From positions 60,724-124,723 of the forward strand of contig NZ_JZRB01000023.1 of the NCBI RefSeq assembly GCF_000964085.1: a DNA stretch of 64,000 nt, given 5' to 3'. This DNA is from Luteibacter yeojuensis (GTDB lineage: Bacteria > Pseudomonadota > Gammaproteobacteria > Xanthomonadales > Rhodanobacteraceae). The notes under the pieces are model-generated. The model was not told where the DNA came from. It worked only from the letters and a program-made list of their open reading frames with translations, and searched no databases. Made by a program: the position numbers and the translations under genes. How positions within the stretch are numbered: position 1 is the first letter of the stretch; every line of letters starts with the position of its first letter. Positions 8,923-17,883 of this stretch are shown one piece after another.

Positions 8923-11757
8923 ATGAAAACGCACGCACACATGGCGCTTCGGCGCCACGGCCTCGCTTTGTCCATCGCCGCCGCACTGGCCTGCGCCAGC
9001 GGCGCCCTCCACGCGCAAAACGCGCCCCCGCCACCGCCCGCGCCGCAGGGCAGCGACAAGGGCACGACCGAACTCGCGGCGATCACGGTCACGGGTTCGG
9101 CGCTGCCCCGCATCGACGTCGAAACCCCGTCACCCGTCACCACGATTACCGCCGACCAGATCCAGAAAAGCGGACTCACCACGGTCTCGGACGTGATCCG
9201 TGCCGTGTCGGCGGATAACAGCGGGTCGATCCCGCCCGCGTTCACCGGCGGTTTCGCGGCTGGCTCATCCGGCGTGGCCTTGCGCGGCCTCACCGTGAAC
9301 TCCACGCTGGTGCTGATCAACGGCCGCCGCGCCGCGAATTACCCGCTTGCCGACGACGGCCAGCGATCGTTCGTTGACCTCAACACCATTCCATCCAACG
9401 CCATCGAACGCATCGAGGTGCTCAAGGATGGCGCGTCGTCGCTGTATGGCGCGGATGCCATCGCGGGCGTCGTCAACATCATCCTGCGGCCGAGCTACCA
9501 GGGCACGGAGCTCTCCGCCGATGTCGGCACCTCGCAGCATGGTGGCGGCACGACGAAGCGCGGCACGGTCCTGTTCGGTGGTGGCGACCTGCGCAAGGAT
9601 GGCTGGAACGCCTACTTCAGCGCGGAGTACCAGAAGGACGAGCGCATCAAGGTGGGCGACCGCGGTTACCCGTACAACACCAACGACACCACCCGCAGCG
9701 GCGGCAATAACCTTATCGGTGGCCAGCCCTCGCAGAACTCCGGCTCGATCTACGGCACGGTCACCCCGGGCACGCTGAGCCGGCCGGGTGACGTCACGTC
9801 GGGCGTCGCGGACCCTGGCGCGGTGGCCCAGCCGCTGGTGCCCTGCGGCCCCGGCAGCACCTTCGTCACCAACGACCCGAACAACCCCGGCAGCTACTGC
9901 GCGTTCAACCGCACGCGCTATTTCGACATCGCGCCGATGATGGAACGCCAGGGGCTGTACGGCCGGTTTAACCTGAAGCTCAACGACACCACCACGGCCT
10001 ACATCGACGCCAGCTACTACCAGGTGCGCACCGAGTTCCGTGGGCCGCCGCCGCAGATCCAGGCCAGCACGCCAAACAACACCAACGCCATCGCGTTGCC
10101 GGCGACGTTGCCCGATGGCTCGCTGAACCCCAACAACCCGTTCGCGGCGGAGGGCAAGGCGGCGCTCATCAACTACACGTTCCCCGGCATCCCGGGTGGC
10201 GGCGACAACAAGAACCACAACCTGCGCATCACCGGTGGCGTCACCGGCACGTGGGGCGACTGGGCCTACGATTCGGCCCTGGTGTTCAGCCATAACTCGC
10301 TCGATATCAGCACGCCGGGCCTGCTCAACTACAACGCCCTGGTGGCCGCGGTGGCGAACGGTACGTACAACTTCATCGACCCCTCGGCCAATTCGCCCGA
10401 GCTGTTGCGGGCCCTCGGCCCCACGCTGGTGAAGACCTCCACGAGCGACCTGCAGTCGGTGGACTTCCGCCTGTCGCGGCCGCTGCTGGATCTTGCCGGT
10501 GGCTCGCTGGGCCTCGCCACGGGCATCGACGTGCGCCACGAAGAACAGGATGACCCCGACCTCAACCCCGACCTTGCCGCGCAAGGCCTGGGCATCGCCC
10601 ATACCAAGGGCAACCGCACGGTCACGGGCGCCTACGTTGAGCTGGATGCCCCGTTCCTCGAGTCGCTGGAGGTCGATGTGTCGGGGCGTTACGACCACTA
10701 CTCCGATTTCGGCAAGAGCTTCTCGCCCAAGATCGGGCTGAAATGGAAGCCGCTGGATGAGCTCGCGTTCCGCGGCACCTTCTCGAAGGGCTTCCGCGCG
10801 CCGAGTTTCTCGGAGAATGGTTCCAGCGAATCCGAGGGCTTTGCCACGTATACGCCGCCGGCGGATTTCCAGGCGGCGCATAACAATAGTGGCTACGTGC
10901 AGCCCTATGCGCTGGGGTTCCTCACCGCGGCCAACCCGAAGGTGAAGCCCGAGCGTTCCAAGAGCTGGACATTCGGCATCCTCTACCAGCCCACGCAGGA
11001 CCTCAGTGCGTCGCTGGATTACTACCGTATCAAGAAGACTGGCGTGATCAGCCAGCAGGACCCATTCGCCGTGCTCGATGCCTACCTGGCCGGCGAGCCC
11101 TTGCCGAAGGATTCGAGCATCGTGGCCGACGTGCCCGACCCGGCGGCGCCGAACGCGCTGGCGCGCCCGCTCGTGGTGGTGGCGCCCTACGTGAACCAGA
11201 ACGCGCTGGAAACGAAGGGCATCGACCTCAACCTGAAGGGTGGCTTCGACTTCCACGAGAACATGCGCTTTACCAGCGAGGTGAACCTCACGCGCATCAT
11301 CTCGTGGACGCTGACGCTGCAGGACGGCACGAAGCAGGAGTTCGTGGGCACGCATGGGCCGTATGGCGTCTCGTCGGGCGCCGGCACGCCGCGCTACCGT
11401 GGTTCGTGGGCGAACAGCCTGCAGATCGGCAAGTTCAACGTGACAGGGACGGTGTACTACACCAGCGGCCTGAAGCTCACCGAGCCAGACTCGGGCCCAG
11501 GGTGCCAGTCCACCAACACGCTCACGGGCGAGAACTTCCCGCCGTCGTGCCGCATGTCGTCGTTTACCGAGGTGGATTTCACCGGCCGCTACGACCTGAC
11601 CGAGAAGGTCGCGATCACCGGGTCGGTCATGAACGCGTTCGACCGCAAGGCGCCTTTCGATCCGCTGAACTACGCCTCGTTCAACTACAACCCGACGTAC
11701 GCGCAATCAGGCGCCGTGGGGCGCTTTTATACCGTGGGCGTCAAGGTGAAGCTGTAA
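8923..11757 (+). CDS. TonB-dependent outer-membrane receptor
   Basis: A 944-residue receptor starting at an ATG with GGAG about eight bases upstream. A signal peptide ends near LHAQ (residue 32), followed by a proline-rich linker, a TonB-box-like ELAAITVTGS, a plug domain (SPVTTITADQIQKSGLTTVSDVI through VLKDGASSLYGADAIAGVVNIIL) and a beta-barrel ending in the outer-membrane signature GVKVKL. It belongs to the large TonB receptors with a GRRAANYPL-type plug common in Xanthomonadales; the substrate could be a carbohydrate, peptide or siderophore. No exporter or catabolic enzyme is adjacent. Its stop overlaps the convergent FNR-like gene by 17 bases. Confidence 0.93.
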   Translation: MKTHAHMALRRHGLALSIAAALACASGALHAQNAPPPPPAPQGSDKGTTELAAITVTGSALPRIDVETPSPVTTITADQIQKSGLTTVSDVIRAVSADNSGSIPPAFTGGFAAGSSGVALRGLTVNSTLVLINGRRAANYPLADDGQRSFVDLNTIPSNAIERIEVLKDGASSLYGADAIAGVVNIILRPSYQGTELSADVGTSQHGGGTTKRGTVLFGGGDLRKDGWNAYFSAEYQKDERIKVGDRGYPYNTNDTTRSGGNNLIGGQPSQNSGSIYGTVTPGTLSRPGDVTSGVADPGAVAQPLVPCGPGSTFVTNDPNNPGSYCAFNRTRYFDIAPMMERQGLYGRFNLKLNDTTTAYIDASYYQVRTEFRGPPPQIQASTPNNTNAIALPATLPDGSLNPNNPFAAEGKAALINYTFPGIPGGGDNKNHNLRITGGVTGTWGDWAYDSALVFSHNSLDISTPGLLNYNALVAAVANGTYNFIDPSANSPELLRALGPTLVKTSTSDLQSVDFRLSRPLLDLAGGSLGLATGIDVRHEEQDDPDLNPDLAAQGLGIAHTKGNRTVTGAYVELDAPFLESLEVDVSGRYDHYSDFGKSFSPKIGLKWKPLDELAFRGTFSKGFRAPSFSENGSSESEGFATYTPPADFQAAHNNSGYVQPYALGFLTAANPKVKPERSKSWTFGILYQPTQDLSASLDYYRIKKTGVISQQDPFAVLDAYLAGEPLPKDSSIVADVPDPAAPNALARPLVVVAPYVNQNALETKGIDLNLKGGFDFHENMRFTSEVNLTRIISWTLTLQDGTKQEFVGTHGPYGVSSGAGTPRYRGSWANSLQIGKFNVTGTVYYTSGLKLTEPDSGPGCQSTNTLTGENFPPSCRMSSFTEVDFTGRYDLTEKVAITGSVMNAFDRKAPFDPLNYASFNYNPTYAQSGAVGRFYTVGVKVKL

Positions 11758-12463
11758 GACCGTGCCGTGCCAGGGCGGCGGCGTCGACGACCTCGACGCC
11801 GCCGCTGCTGACCGCGAGCGCGCCATCGGCGCGCAGGCGGGCGAGCATGCGCGTGACCGTTGCCGCGCTCATGCCCAGGTACGAGCCGATATCGTCCCGC
11901 GACATCGGCAAGGGCAGGAAGGTGGTGTCGGGTTCGACCTGGCGGCGCCGGGTGAGCAGGGCCGCCACGAAGGACGCGACGCGGGCGAGGGCGGGGGCTT
12001 CGCCGGGCGATGCCTGGCGGCGTTCCTGCCGGCGCAGGCCGCGCAGGTGGCCTGCGATGGCGTCGTCGTGCTCGCACAGGGCATCGGTGGCCGCGCGCGG
12101 GAGGCGGCAGAACCAGGTCTTGCCCACCGCGACGACCGAGGCCAGGTGATGGCCCGCGCGGGGTACGTCGAGCCCGAACAGCTCGCCGGGCAGGTGGAAC
12201 GCGAGGACGCGCCCGCCGCCGACGGTCATGGCCATGCCCGACAGCACGGCGTAGGCGGCCAGGTGGGGCGCATCGGGCTGCACCAGGCGGTCGCCGTCTG
12301 AGAAAGGGCCCAGGCGTTCGACGATGTCGCGCAGGGCGATCAGCTCGCCGGCACCGCCGCGGGTGGCCTGGCAGCCGTGGGCGTGCCGGCACGCGTCGTT
12401 GCAGCAGGCGGCACCACGGCGGCGTGCCGGGGTGGGCGTAGCGACATCCTTGGCGTAAAGCAC
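11741..12463 (-). CDS. FNR/CRP-family transcriptional regulator with cysteine cluster
   Basis: A 240-residue regulator. I chose a GTG start because a strong GGGAGGT lies six bases before it; ATGs 5, 7 and 10 codons upstream lack ribosome sites. A cyclic-nucleotide-type beta-roll (FHLPGELFGLDV, matching the E. coli FNR FHLAGDLVGFDA segment) is followed by a C-terminal HTH (MSRDDIGSYLGMSAATVTRML). Cysteines at about 20, 21, 25 and 31 plus Cys 119 align with the FNR iron-sulfur ligands, but the N-terminal spacing is CX3CX5C rather than CX2CX5C. The recognition helix lacks the usual Glu (AATVTR instead of VETISR). It may sense oxygen or NO; this is inference. Confidence 0.85.
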   Translation of the reverse strand: MLYAKDVATPTPARRRGAACCNDACRHAHGCQATRGGAGELIALRDIVERLGPFSDGDRLVQPDAPHLAAYAVLSGMAMTVGGGRVLAFHLPGELFGLDVPRAGHHLASVVAVGKTWFCRLPRAATDALCEHDDAIAGHLRGLRRQERRQASPGEAPALARVASFVAALLTRRRQVEPDTTFLPLPMSRDDIGSYLGMSAATVTRMLARLRADGALAVSSGGVEVVDAAALARHGLTASP

Positions 12464-12641
12464 AGCGTGACCTCCCATGCGCATGGCGCGCACGGGGCTA
12501 GTTTAGGAGGGGCTCCGCGAGCCGGCGGGAGGCGTCAGCCGCCTGCGCCCAAATGCCGCAGGGCGGCGTGGTATTGACGGCGTAAACGGTTTCAGCTAAC
12601 AAGGGCGCGGGGGAATACCAGTAAAGGGGGCCGCAAAGGCC

Positions 12642-12827
12642 ATGGCAAGTCGCTCGTCGCTGTCCGAAATCCTTGATACCACCAACCACGCACAGGCCTT
12701 GCCCGATGGCTGCATGCCCGGCAATGTGGCCCCGTTCGTGATGCGCTATGGCGTCGATTTCCTCGTCGCCATGCAGCGTGCCGCCGCCCAAGACGCCGGG
12801 GCCGCGAAAGAACCCGAACCCGCCTAG
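12642..12827 (+). CDS. small hypothetical protein
   Basis: A 61-residue protein beginning MASRSSLSEILDTTNHAQAL. A purine-rich AAAGGGGG lies about 14 bases before the ATG. The central part (PFVMRYGVDFLVAMQRAAAQ) could be an amphipathic helix. No family is recognised. Its TAG stop shares the palindrome CTAG with the stop of the convergent small membrane protein gene. Coding is plausible but not proved. Confidence 0.45.
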   Translation: MASRSSLSEILDTTNHAQALPDGCMPGNVAPFVMRYGVDFLVAMQRAAAQDAGAAKEPEPA

Positions 12828-12970
12828 CGCTGCGTCGGCTGCGTCGCCGGTGCCCGGCCGTCGTCGGGCACGTCGCCCGCGGGCCCGCCCTTGCGGATCG
12901 CACCCACGACGAAGATCGCGACCATGGCGACGATCAACGCGATCAACGCGTAGTAGCGGGTGCGGTTCAT
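12824..12970 (-). CDS. small single-pass membrane protein
   Basis: A 48-residue protein starting at MNRTRYYALIALIVAMVAIF, with CGGAG seven bases before the ATG. One membrane helix spans about residues 8-27, followed by a charged tail rich in Gly, Pro and Asp (KGGPAGDVPDDGR). An alternative ATG six codons upstream exists. The family is unknown. The stop overlaps that of the convergent 61-residue gene by four bases. Confidence 0.6.
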   Translation of the reverse strand: MNRTRYYALIALIVAMVAIFVVGAIRKGGPAGDVPDDGRAPATQPTQR

Positions 12971-13035
12971 GGGTTCTCCGGGTTTCATGATCCGGAGTCT
13001 CCGCGCGCGGCGGTCAAGGAAATGGAATGCCCGCG

Positions 13036-15054
13036 TTACGCCGCCGTACCGTCCACCAGGTCGGCTACGGCCGCGACCAAGGCCTGCAATGCGAAGGGCT
13101 TGCCTAGGATGGCGCAGCGCTCGGGCAGCACCGGGCTTTCCGAAAAGGCCTCCCATGCGTAGCCGGTGATGAAGAGCACCGGCAGCCCGGGCTGCCGCTC
13201 GCGCGCCACCTGCGCCAGGCGGTGGCCGTCCATGCCGGGCAGGCCCACGTCGGTCACGAGAATGTCCGGGCGGTCCTCCGCGGCGAGCAGCAGCAGCGCC
13301 TCGTTGCCCTCCGCGCAGTCGCTGACTGTGTAACCGGCTTCTTCCAGCACCTCGCGCGCCAGCGAGCGCAGCATGCTTTCATCCTCCACCAGCAGCACGT
13401 GCTGGCCGCCGCCACGCTTGGCGCTGGCGTCGATGTGCGCGTGCCGCGCGGCCGGTGCGCCCACGTGGCGTGGCAGCCACAGGCTCACGGTGGTGCCGTG
13501 GCCCGGCACGGATTCGATCACCGCACGGCCGCCCGTCTGCCGCGCGAAGCCGTCCACCATCGAAAGGCCCAGACCGGTGCCCTGGCCGATGGCCTTGGTG
13601 GTGAAGAACGGATCGAACGCCTTCTCGATGACGGCCGCCGACATGCCCGTGCCGGTATCCGATACCGCGACCACCACGTAGTCGGCGGGGCCCTTGCCGA
13701 TGTCGGCGTCGCTGGCGTTGCGCGTCTCGATGCCCAGCACGCCACCGCGTGGCATGGCATCGCGGGCGTTGATGGCCAGGTTGAGGATGGCGCTTTCAAG
13801 CTGGCTGGCATCGGACAGCGTGCGCCACAAAGTATCGGCCATGGTTACCTGCAGGCGCACCTGCTCGCCCAGCAGCGGACGCAGCAACAGATCGAGCCCC
13901 CGCACGATGGCGTTGGCGTCCACGTCCGATAGCGAAAGCGCCTGCTGGCGGGAGTACGCGAGCAGGCGGTGGGTAAGGCCTGCCGCACGCCGGACGGCGC
14001 CGCCGGCGGCGTCGAGCAGGCGCCGCGACCCATCCACGCGGCCTTGCTCGAGCCGTTCGGTCACCACCTCGATCGCGCCGCCGATGCCGCCGAGGATATT
14101 GTTGAAATCGTGGGCGATGCCGCCGGTGAGCCGGCCCAGCGCCTCGAGCTTCTGCGCATGGCGCAGCTGGTCTTCCATGTCGCGGCGGCGCTGCGTGTCG
14201 CGGCCCATGCCGTAGATGACATCGCCATCGGGCACGCCGGTCCATGCGAACCACCGGTAGTGGCCGTCGGCCGCGCGCATGCGCAGCTCGAGGTCTTCCA
14301 CCACCTCGCCGTCGAGCATCTGGCTGACGCCATCGCGGGCCCGGTCGAGGTCGTCGGGGTGTATCAGCTCCTCGAAGCCAAGGCCGATGAGGTTGGTGAC
14401 GTCGTAGCCAAGCTCGGCGGTCCATGCGGGGTTCACGTCGCGGTAGTGGCCATCGCGGGTCATCACCACGTAGAGCTCGCGCGCGATGCCCCACACCTGG
14501 TCGCGCTCGCGCGTACGCTGGTCGATCTCCACTTCCAGCGAGGCATTGAGCTCGCGCAGCGCCTGGGTGGTGCGGACGGCACGTGTCGTTTCGTTGGTGA
14601 TGGCATACATGCCGAACACCTGGCCGTGCTCGTCGCGCAGCGGTGCATACGAGAAGGTCCACCAGGTCTCCTCGTCGAAACCGTGGCGGGTCATCCGCAG
14701 GGGCAGGTCGAGGTGCAGGCTGCCCTCGCCGGCGTACGCACGCTCCACGTAGGTGTGCACGTCCTCCCACACGTCGTGCCACAGGTCGCGGAACACCTGG
14801 CCGATGGCCCCCTGCAACCGGCGCCCGAGCATGGGGCGGTAAAGGTCGTTGAAGAAGAACAGCTCGCCGGGCAGTACGGCCAGGAACATGGGGCGCGGCG
14901 TGTCGAACATCGTGGCCAGCGCGGCCTTCAACGCCACCGGCCAGCCTGCCGGCGGCCCCAGCGGCGTCGTGGACCAGTCGAACGCGCGTATCTCGTCAGC
15001 CGTGGGGGAATCGGCCGGAAGAAACGCGAGCGGGTCGGCGGGCGGGTGGCTCAT
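13036..15054 (-). CDS. PAS-domain hybrid sensor histidine kinase
   Basis: A 672-residue cytoplasmic hybrid kinase without membrane segments. An N-terminal PAS-like region (about 30-160, with FFFNDLYRPMLG and EETWWTFSYAPLRDE) is followed by a short coiled coil, a second PAS/PAC (VNPAWTAELGYDVTNLIG through HYRWFAWTGVPDG), a HisKA domain with the phospho-accepting His in GGIAHDFNNILGG, an HATPase domain (NLAINARDAMP, VSDTGTGMS, GQGTGLGLSM) and a C-terminal receiver (LLVEDESM, VTDVGLPGMDG, LGKPFA). Such kinases often signal in stress responses; the input is unknown. It lies 8 bases downstream of the amidohydrolase gene, so the two are probably co-transcribed. Confidence 0.93.
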   Translation of the reverse strand: MSHPPADPLAFLPADSPTADEIRAFDWSTTPLGPPAGWPVALKAALATMFDTPRPMFLAVLPGELFFFNDLYRPMLGRRLQGAIGQVFRDLWHDVWEDVHTYVERAYAGEGSLHLDLPLRMTRHGFDEETWWTFSYAPLRDEHGQVFGMYAITNETTRAVRTTQALRELNASLEVEIDQRTRERDQVWGIARELYVVMTRDGHYRDVNPAWTAELGYDVTNLIGLGFEELIHPDDLDRARDGVSQMLDGEVVEDLELRMRAADGHYRWFAWTGVPDGDVIYGMGRDTQRRRDMEDQLRHAQKLEALGRLTGGIAHDFNNILGGIGGAIEVVTERLEQGRVDGSRRLLDAAGGAVRRAAGLTHRLLAYSRQQALSLSDVDANAIVRGLDLLLRPLLGEQVRLQVTMADTLWRTLSDASQLESAILNLAINARDAMPRGGVLGIETRNASDADIGKGPADYVVVAVSDTGTGMSAAVIEKAFDPFFTTKAIGQGTGLGLSMVDGFARQTGGRAVIESVPGHGTTVSLWLPRHVGAPAARHAHIDASAKRGGGQHVLLVEDESMLRSLAREVLEEAGYTVSDCAEGNEALLLLAAEDRPDILVTDVGLPGMDGHRLAQVARERQPGLPVLFITGYAWEAFSESPVLPERCAILGKPFALQALVAAVADLVDGTAA

Positions 15055-15062
15055 GGGCGGGC

Positions 15063-16430
15063 TCAGGGCGTGAAGGCGGTGACCGGGCCAGAGACCTGCT
15101 GGCCACGCTGCCACACGGCCTGGATATGGGTGGTGGCCTCGATATCCTGCGAGGGGTCGCCGTCGACCACGATGAAGTCGGCGCGCTTGCCCCGGGCGAT
15201 GACGCCGCGGTCGTCCAGGCCGAGCAGGGCGGCGGCACGCTGCGTGGCGACGTTGATGGCCTGCAGCGGGGTAAGCCCGGCGTCGACCATCAGCGCCAGC
15301 TCGCGGTGCTCGGCGAAGCCGGGGATGCGCAGGGGCGTGGCGCCCGAATCCGTGCCAAAACCCACCTTCACGCCGGCGTCGTAAAGCGTCTTGAAGTTTT
15401 GTTCGTTCGTTTTCAGCGCCGCTTCGTTCACCGGCGTGGCCCCGTCACCCTGCACCTTGTCACGCCAGGCGCCATCGGCGAACTGCTTCGCCAGGGCGGG
15501 CTGCACCGCATGGGTGAAGAAGGGCTGCTCCATCCACGCGGGGTGGCGCGCGTAGATAAAGGCCGCTTCGTTGAGGTCCAGCGTGGCGATGTACCACGTG
15601 CCGTGGGCCTTCATGGCGTCGATGAAGCCCTTGTCCACCGGCTTGTCGCGCACGCCGTGGGCGAGGATGTCCACGCCGGCATCCACGAGCTCGCGGGCGT
15701 CGGCGAGGTAATACACATGCGCGGCGACGCGCACGTGTTTCGCGTGCGCCTCGTCGATCACGGCGCGCCACACCTCGGGGGCCATCTTCACTTTCAGGGA
15801 GCCATTGAAATCGTCGACCCAGATCTTCACCAGGTCGGTGCCGCGCGCGGCGGCCGCGTCCACGGCGGCACGGGCTTCGTCCGGCGTCGAGGGGCGGTCG
15901 AGCTGGTTCGTGCCCACCTGCATCATCTTCGCAGGCGGGGCGCCGTTCGGCACGCCGATGCCGTGGTCGGCACCGAACAGGTCGGCGCCGCCGACCTTGC
16001 CGGCGTGCAGCTCCGCGCGCAGGGGGTAGAACACATCGGGGTTGTTCAGGCCCAGCGAGGTGACGGTGGTGACGCCGTACGCCACCCACTGGCGCAGCTG
16101 CCGCAGTGCGTTGTCGCGCGTGTACAGGGTGGGCTGGCCGCTGGCGGTGCCGTCGACCTGGCCGATGTGCGAGTGATCCGAGACCAGGCCGGGCAAGATC
16201 GTCTTGCCGGTGTAATCGACGACGCGGGTGCCGTCGGGCATCTTCACCCGCAGGCCCGGCCCGACGACGGTGAAGTTCTCGCCATCGACCACCAGCGTGA
16301 CATCGCCCTGCGCAGGCGCGCCGGTGCCGTCGATGACGCGGGCGCCACGGATGACGGTGGCGGCCTGGGCGCCGCCCGCCAGCGATGCGGCGAGGGCGGT
16401 GGCGAGGATCAACGGGCGTGGCAGGGTCAT
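15063..16430 (-). CDS. secreted amidohydrolase family protein
   Basis: A 455-residue metal-dependent hydrolase of the amidohydrolase superfamily. The start is taken at the ATG opening a signal peptide (cleavage near GGAQAA, about residue 25), so the enzyme is periplasmic or extracellular. The N-terminal urease-like strand set (VIRGARVIDGTGAP) precedes the metal-binding DHSHIGQ. Later His/Asp ligands are likely in RVAAHVYY, ILAHGV and VGFGTDSGATP. The substrate is unknown; imidazolonepropionase- or prolidase-like activities are possible. It is the first gene of a probable two-gene unit with the hybrid kinase 8 bases downstream. Confidence 0.9.
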   Translation of the reverse strand: MTLPRPLILATALAASLAGGAQAATVIRGARVIDGTGAPAQGDVTLVVDGENFTVVGPGLRVKMPDGTRVVDYTGKTILPGLVSDHSHIGQVDGTASGQPTLYTRDNALRQLRQWVAYGVTTVTSLGLNNPDVFYPLRAELHAGKVGGADLFGADHGIGVPNGAPPAKMMQVGTNQLDRPSTPDEARAAVDAAAARGTDLVKIWVDDFNGSLKVKMAPEVWRAVIDEAHAKHVRVAAHVYYLADARELVDAGVDILAHGVRDKPVDKGFIDAMKAHGTWYIATLDLNEAAFIYARHPAWMEQPFFTHAVQPALAKQFADGAWRDKVQGDGATPVNEAALKTNEQNFKTLYDAGVKVGFGTDSGATPLRIPGFAEHRELALMVDAGLTPLQAINVATQRAAALLGLDDRGVIARGKRADFIVVDGDPSQDIEATTHIQAVWQRGQQVSGPVTAFTP

Positions 16431-16584
16431 CTTGCGTCCTTGGGAACGATGGGAGCCCGTCACGAATAATGCACGAGGTGCGAAGGGCGTGTCGTTGCGA
16501 ATACGTTACTGGCACGATACTCACGCCTGCTGCACGCCGCCCAGCCGACGCTGGCGCCACCCCAACGGCGCGGAGGCACACGCA

Positions 16585-16710
16585 ATGGACGAACAGAAGA
16601 CCCCGGTGGCGGAGAAGCAGAAGGGCGGCATCGGCTACGTGTTGCTGTGGATCCTGGGCGTACCGATCCCCGTGCTTATCCTCATCGCGCTGGTGCGCGG
16701 CTGCACCTGA
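16585..16710 (+). CDS. small single-pass membrane protein
   Basis: A 41-residue protein: a charged N-terminus (MDEQKTPVAEKQKGG), one membrane helix of about 20 residues (YVLLWILGVPIPVLILIALV) and the end RGCT. A GGAGG ribosome site lies about 9 bases before the ATG. Function is unknown; similar tiny proteins are often missed by gene callers. The acyltransferase gene starts 9 bases downstream, so the two probably share a transcript. Confidence 0.65.
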   Translation: MDEQKTPVAEKQKGGIGYVLLWILGVPIPVLILIALVRGCT

Positions 16711-16719
16711 CGCGGCAGA

Positions 16720-17883
16720 ATGGCGGCTTCCCGACCGCGGAAGCCGCCCGTGTCCCATCGCACCCTCCCGCGCAGCCCAGGCATCGACCTGCTGCGTGGC
16801 TTCAGCATCCTGTTGGTGGTGGTGCACCACTTGGGCTTGCGCATACCGCTACACAAGACCGATGCCGGCCTGTGGTTGCCCACGTTTCTGCTGAAGGGCC
16901 TCATCTATAACGGCTACGAAGCCGTTTTTCTTTTCTTCGTCGTCTCGGGCTTCCTCATCACGCGGCACGTGCTGGAGCGCGACGGCGCGCTTGCCCGCGT
17001 GGACTGGCGTGCGTTCTATGCACGGCGCGTGGCGCGGATCGCGCCTTGCCTGCTCGCGCTGGTGGCCGTGCTGTTGGCCTGCCACGCCGCCGGCGTGCCC
17101 CGGTACATCATCGACAAGCCCGGCCAGTCGCCGCTGGGCGCCACGCTCTCGACGCTCACCTTCACCCTCAATGTGTACGAGGGCCGTACGGGCTGGCTCC
17201 CGGGCGGCTGGGATGTGCTGTGGTCGCTTTCGGTCGAGGAGGTGTTCTACCTCGCCTTTCCCCTCGTATGCCTCACGCTGGGCCGTACGCGCTGGCTCGT
17301 GCCGGCGCTGGCGCTGCTCGTGCTCTCGGTGCCGTTCACCCGCGCCGCCATTGTCGATAACGAAATATGGCAAGAGAAGGCCTATCTGCCTGGGATGGGC
17401 GCCATCGCGGCGGGCGTGCTGGCGGCGTTGGGCGTAACACGGTTTGGCCTGCCCGGGCCGCGCGCGCGGCGGGTGCTGGTGGCGGCGGGCGTGGCCGCCA
17501 CAGCCCTTGTCATGTTCTCGGGCGGCTGGCTGTGGCGCGCGGTACACGAGGGCTACATGCTCGTCTTGATCGGCGCGGCGGTGGCTTTTGTCGTCGCCTC
17601 GCCCGAGGGTGGCGCGCCGGTGCGTGGTTTCGGCTGGCTGCGCGCCATGGGCCGCGTGAGCTACGAGGTGTACCTCACCCACATGTTCGTGGTGTTCGGC
17701 CTGGTCGGCGTCGCGCACATCACCGGCACGGACACGGCCTGGGGCTGGCTGTGGTATGCGCCGGCCGTGCTGCTGGCGTGGGCGCTGGGGCACCTGGTGG
17801 CTAGGGGCTTTTCCGATCCAGCCAACCACTGGCTGCGCCAGCGCCTGTTTCGGCGGGCGCCCGCGCCGGCGGCGGCTGGCTGA
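16720..17883 (+). CDS. acyltransferase 3 family (OafA-like) membrane protein
   Basis: A 387-residue integral membrane O-acyltransferase. The hallmark GIDLLRGFSILLVVVHHLG near residues 21-39 includes the catalytic-type His. About ten hydrophobic segments follow, with the conserved WSLSVEEVFYLAFPL near residue 170. Family members move acyl groups onto sugars of polysaccharides, LPS or other envelope molecules. No glycosyltransferases are adjacent, so the acceptor is unknown. A GTG ten codons into the frame is an alternative start. Its last 83 bases overlap the convergent BrkB gene. Confidence 0.92.
   Translation: MAASRPRKPPVSHRTLPRSPGIDLLRGFSILLVVVHHLGLRIPLHKTDAGLWLPTFLLKGLIYNGYEAVFLFFVVSGFLITRHVLERDGALARVDWRAFYARRVARIAPCLLALVAVLLACHAAGVPRYIIDKPGQSPLGATLSTLTFTLNVYEGRTGWLPGGWDVLWSLSVEEVFYLAFPLVCLTLGRTRWLVPALALLVLSVPFTRAAIVDNEIWQEKAYLPGMGAIAAGVLAALGVTRFGLPGPRARRVLVAAGVAATALVMFSGGWLWRAVHEGYMLVLIGAAVAFVVASPEGGAPVRGFGWLRAMGRVSYEVYLTHMFVVFGLVGVAHITGTDTAWGWLWYAPAVLLAWALGHLVARGFSDPANHWLRQRLFRRAPAPAAAG

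Noticed and set aside
9265..11706. 813-codon open frame on the minus strand opposite the TonB-dependent receptor
   Set aside because: Arg/Ala/His/Val-rich translation without domains; a shadow of GC-rich codons of the receptor gene.
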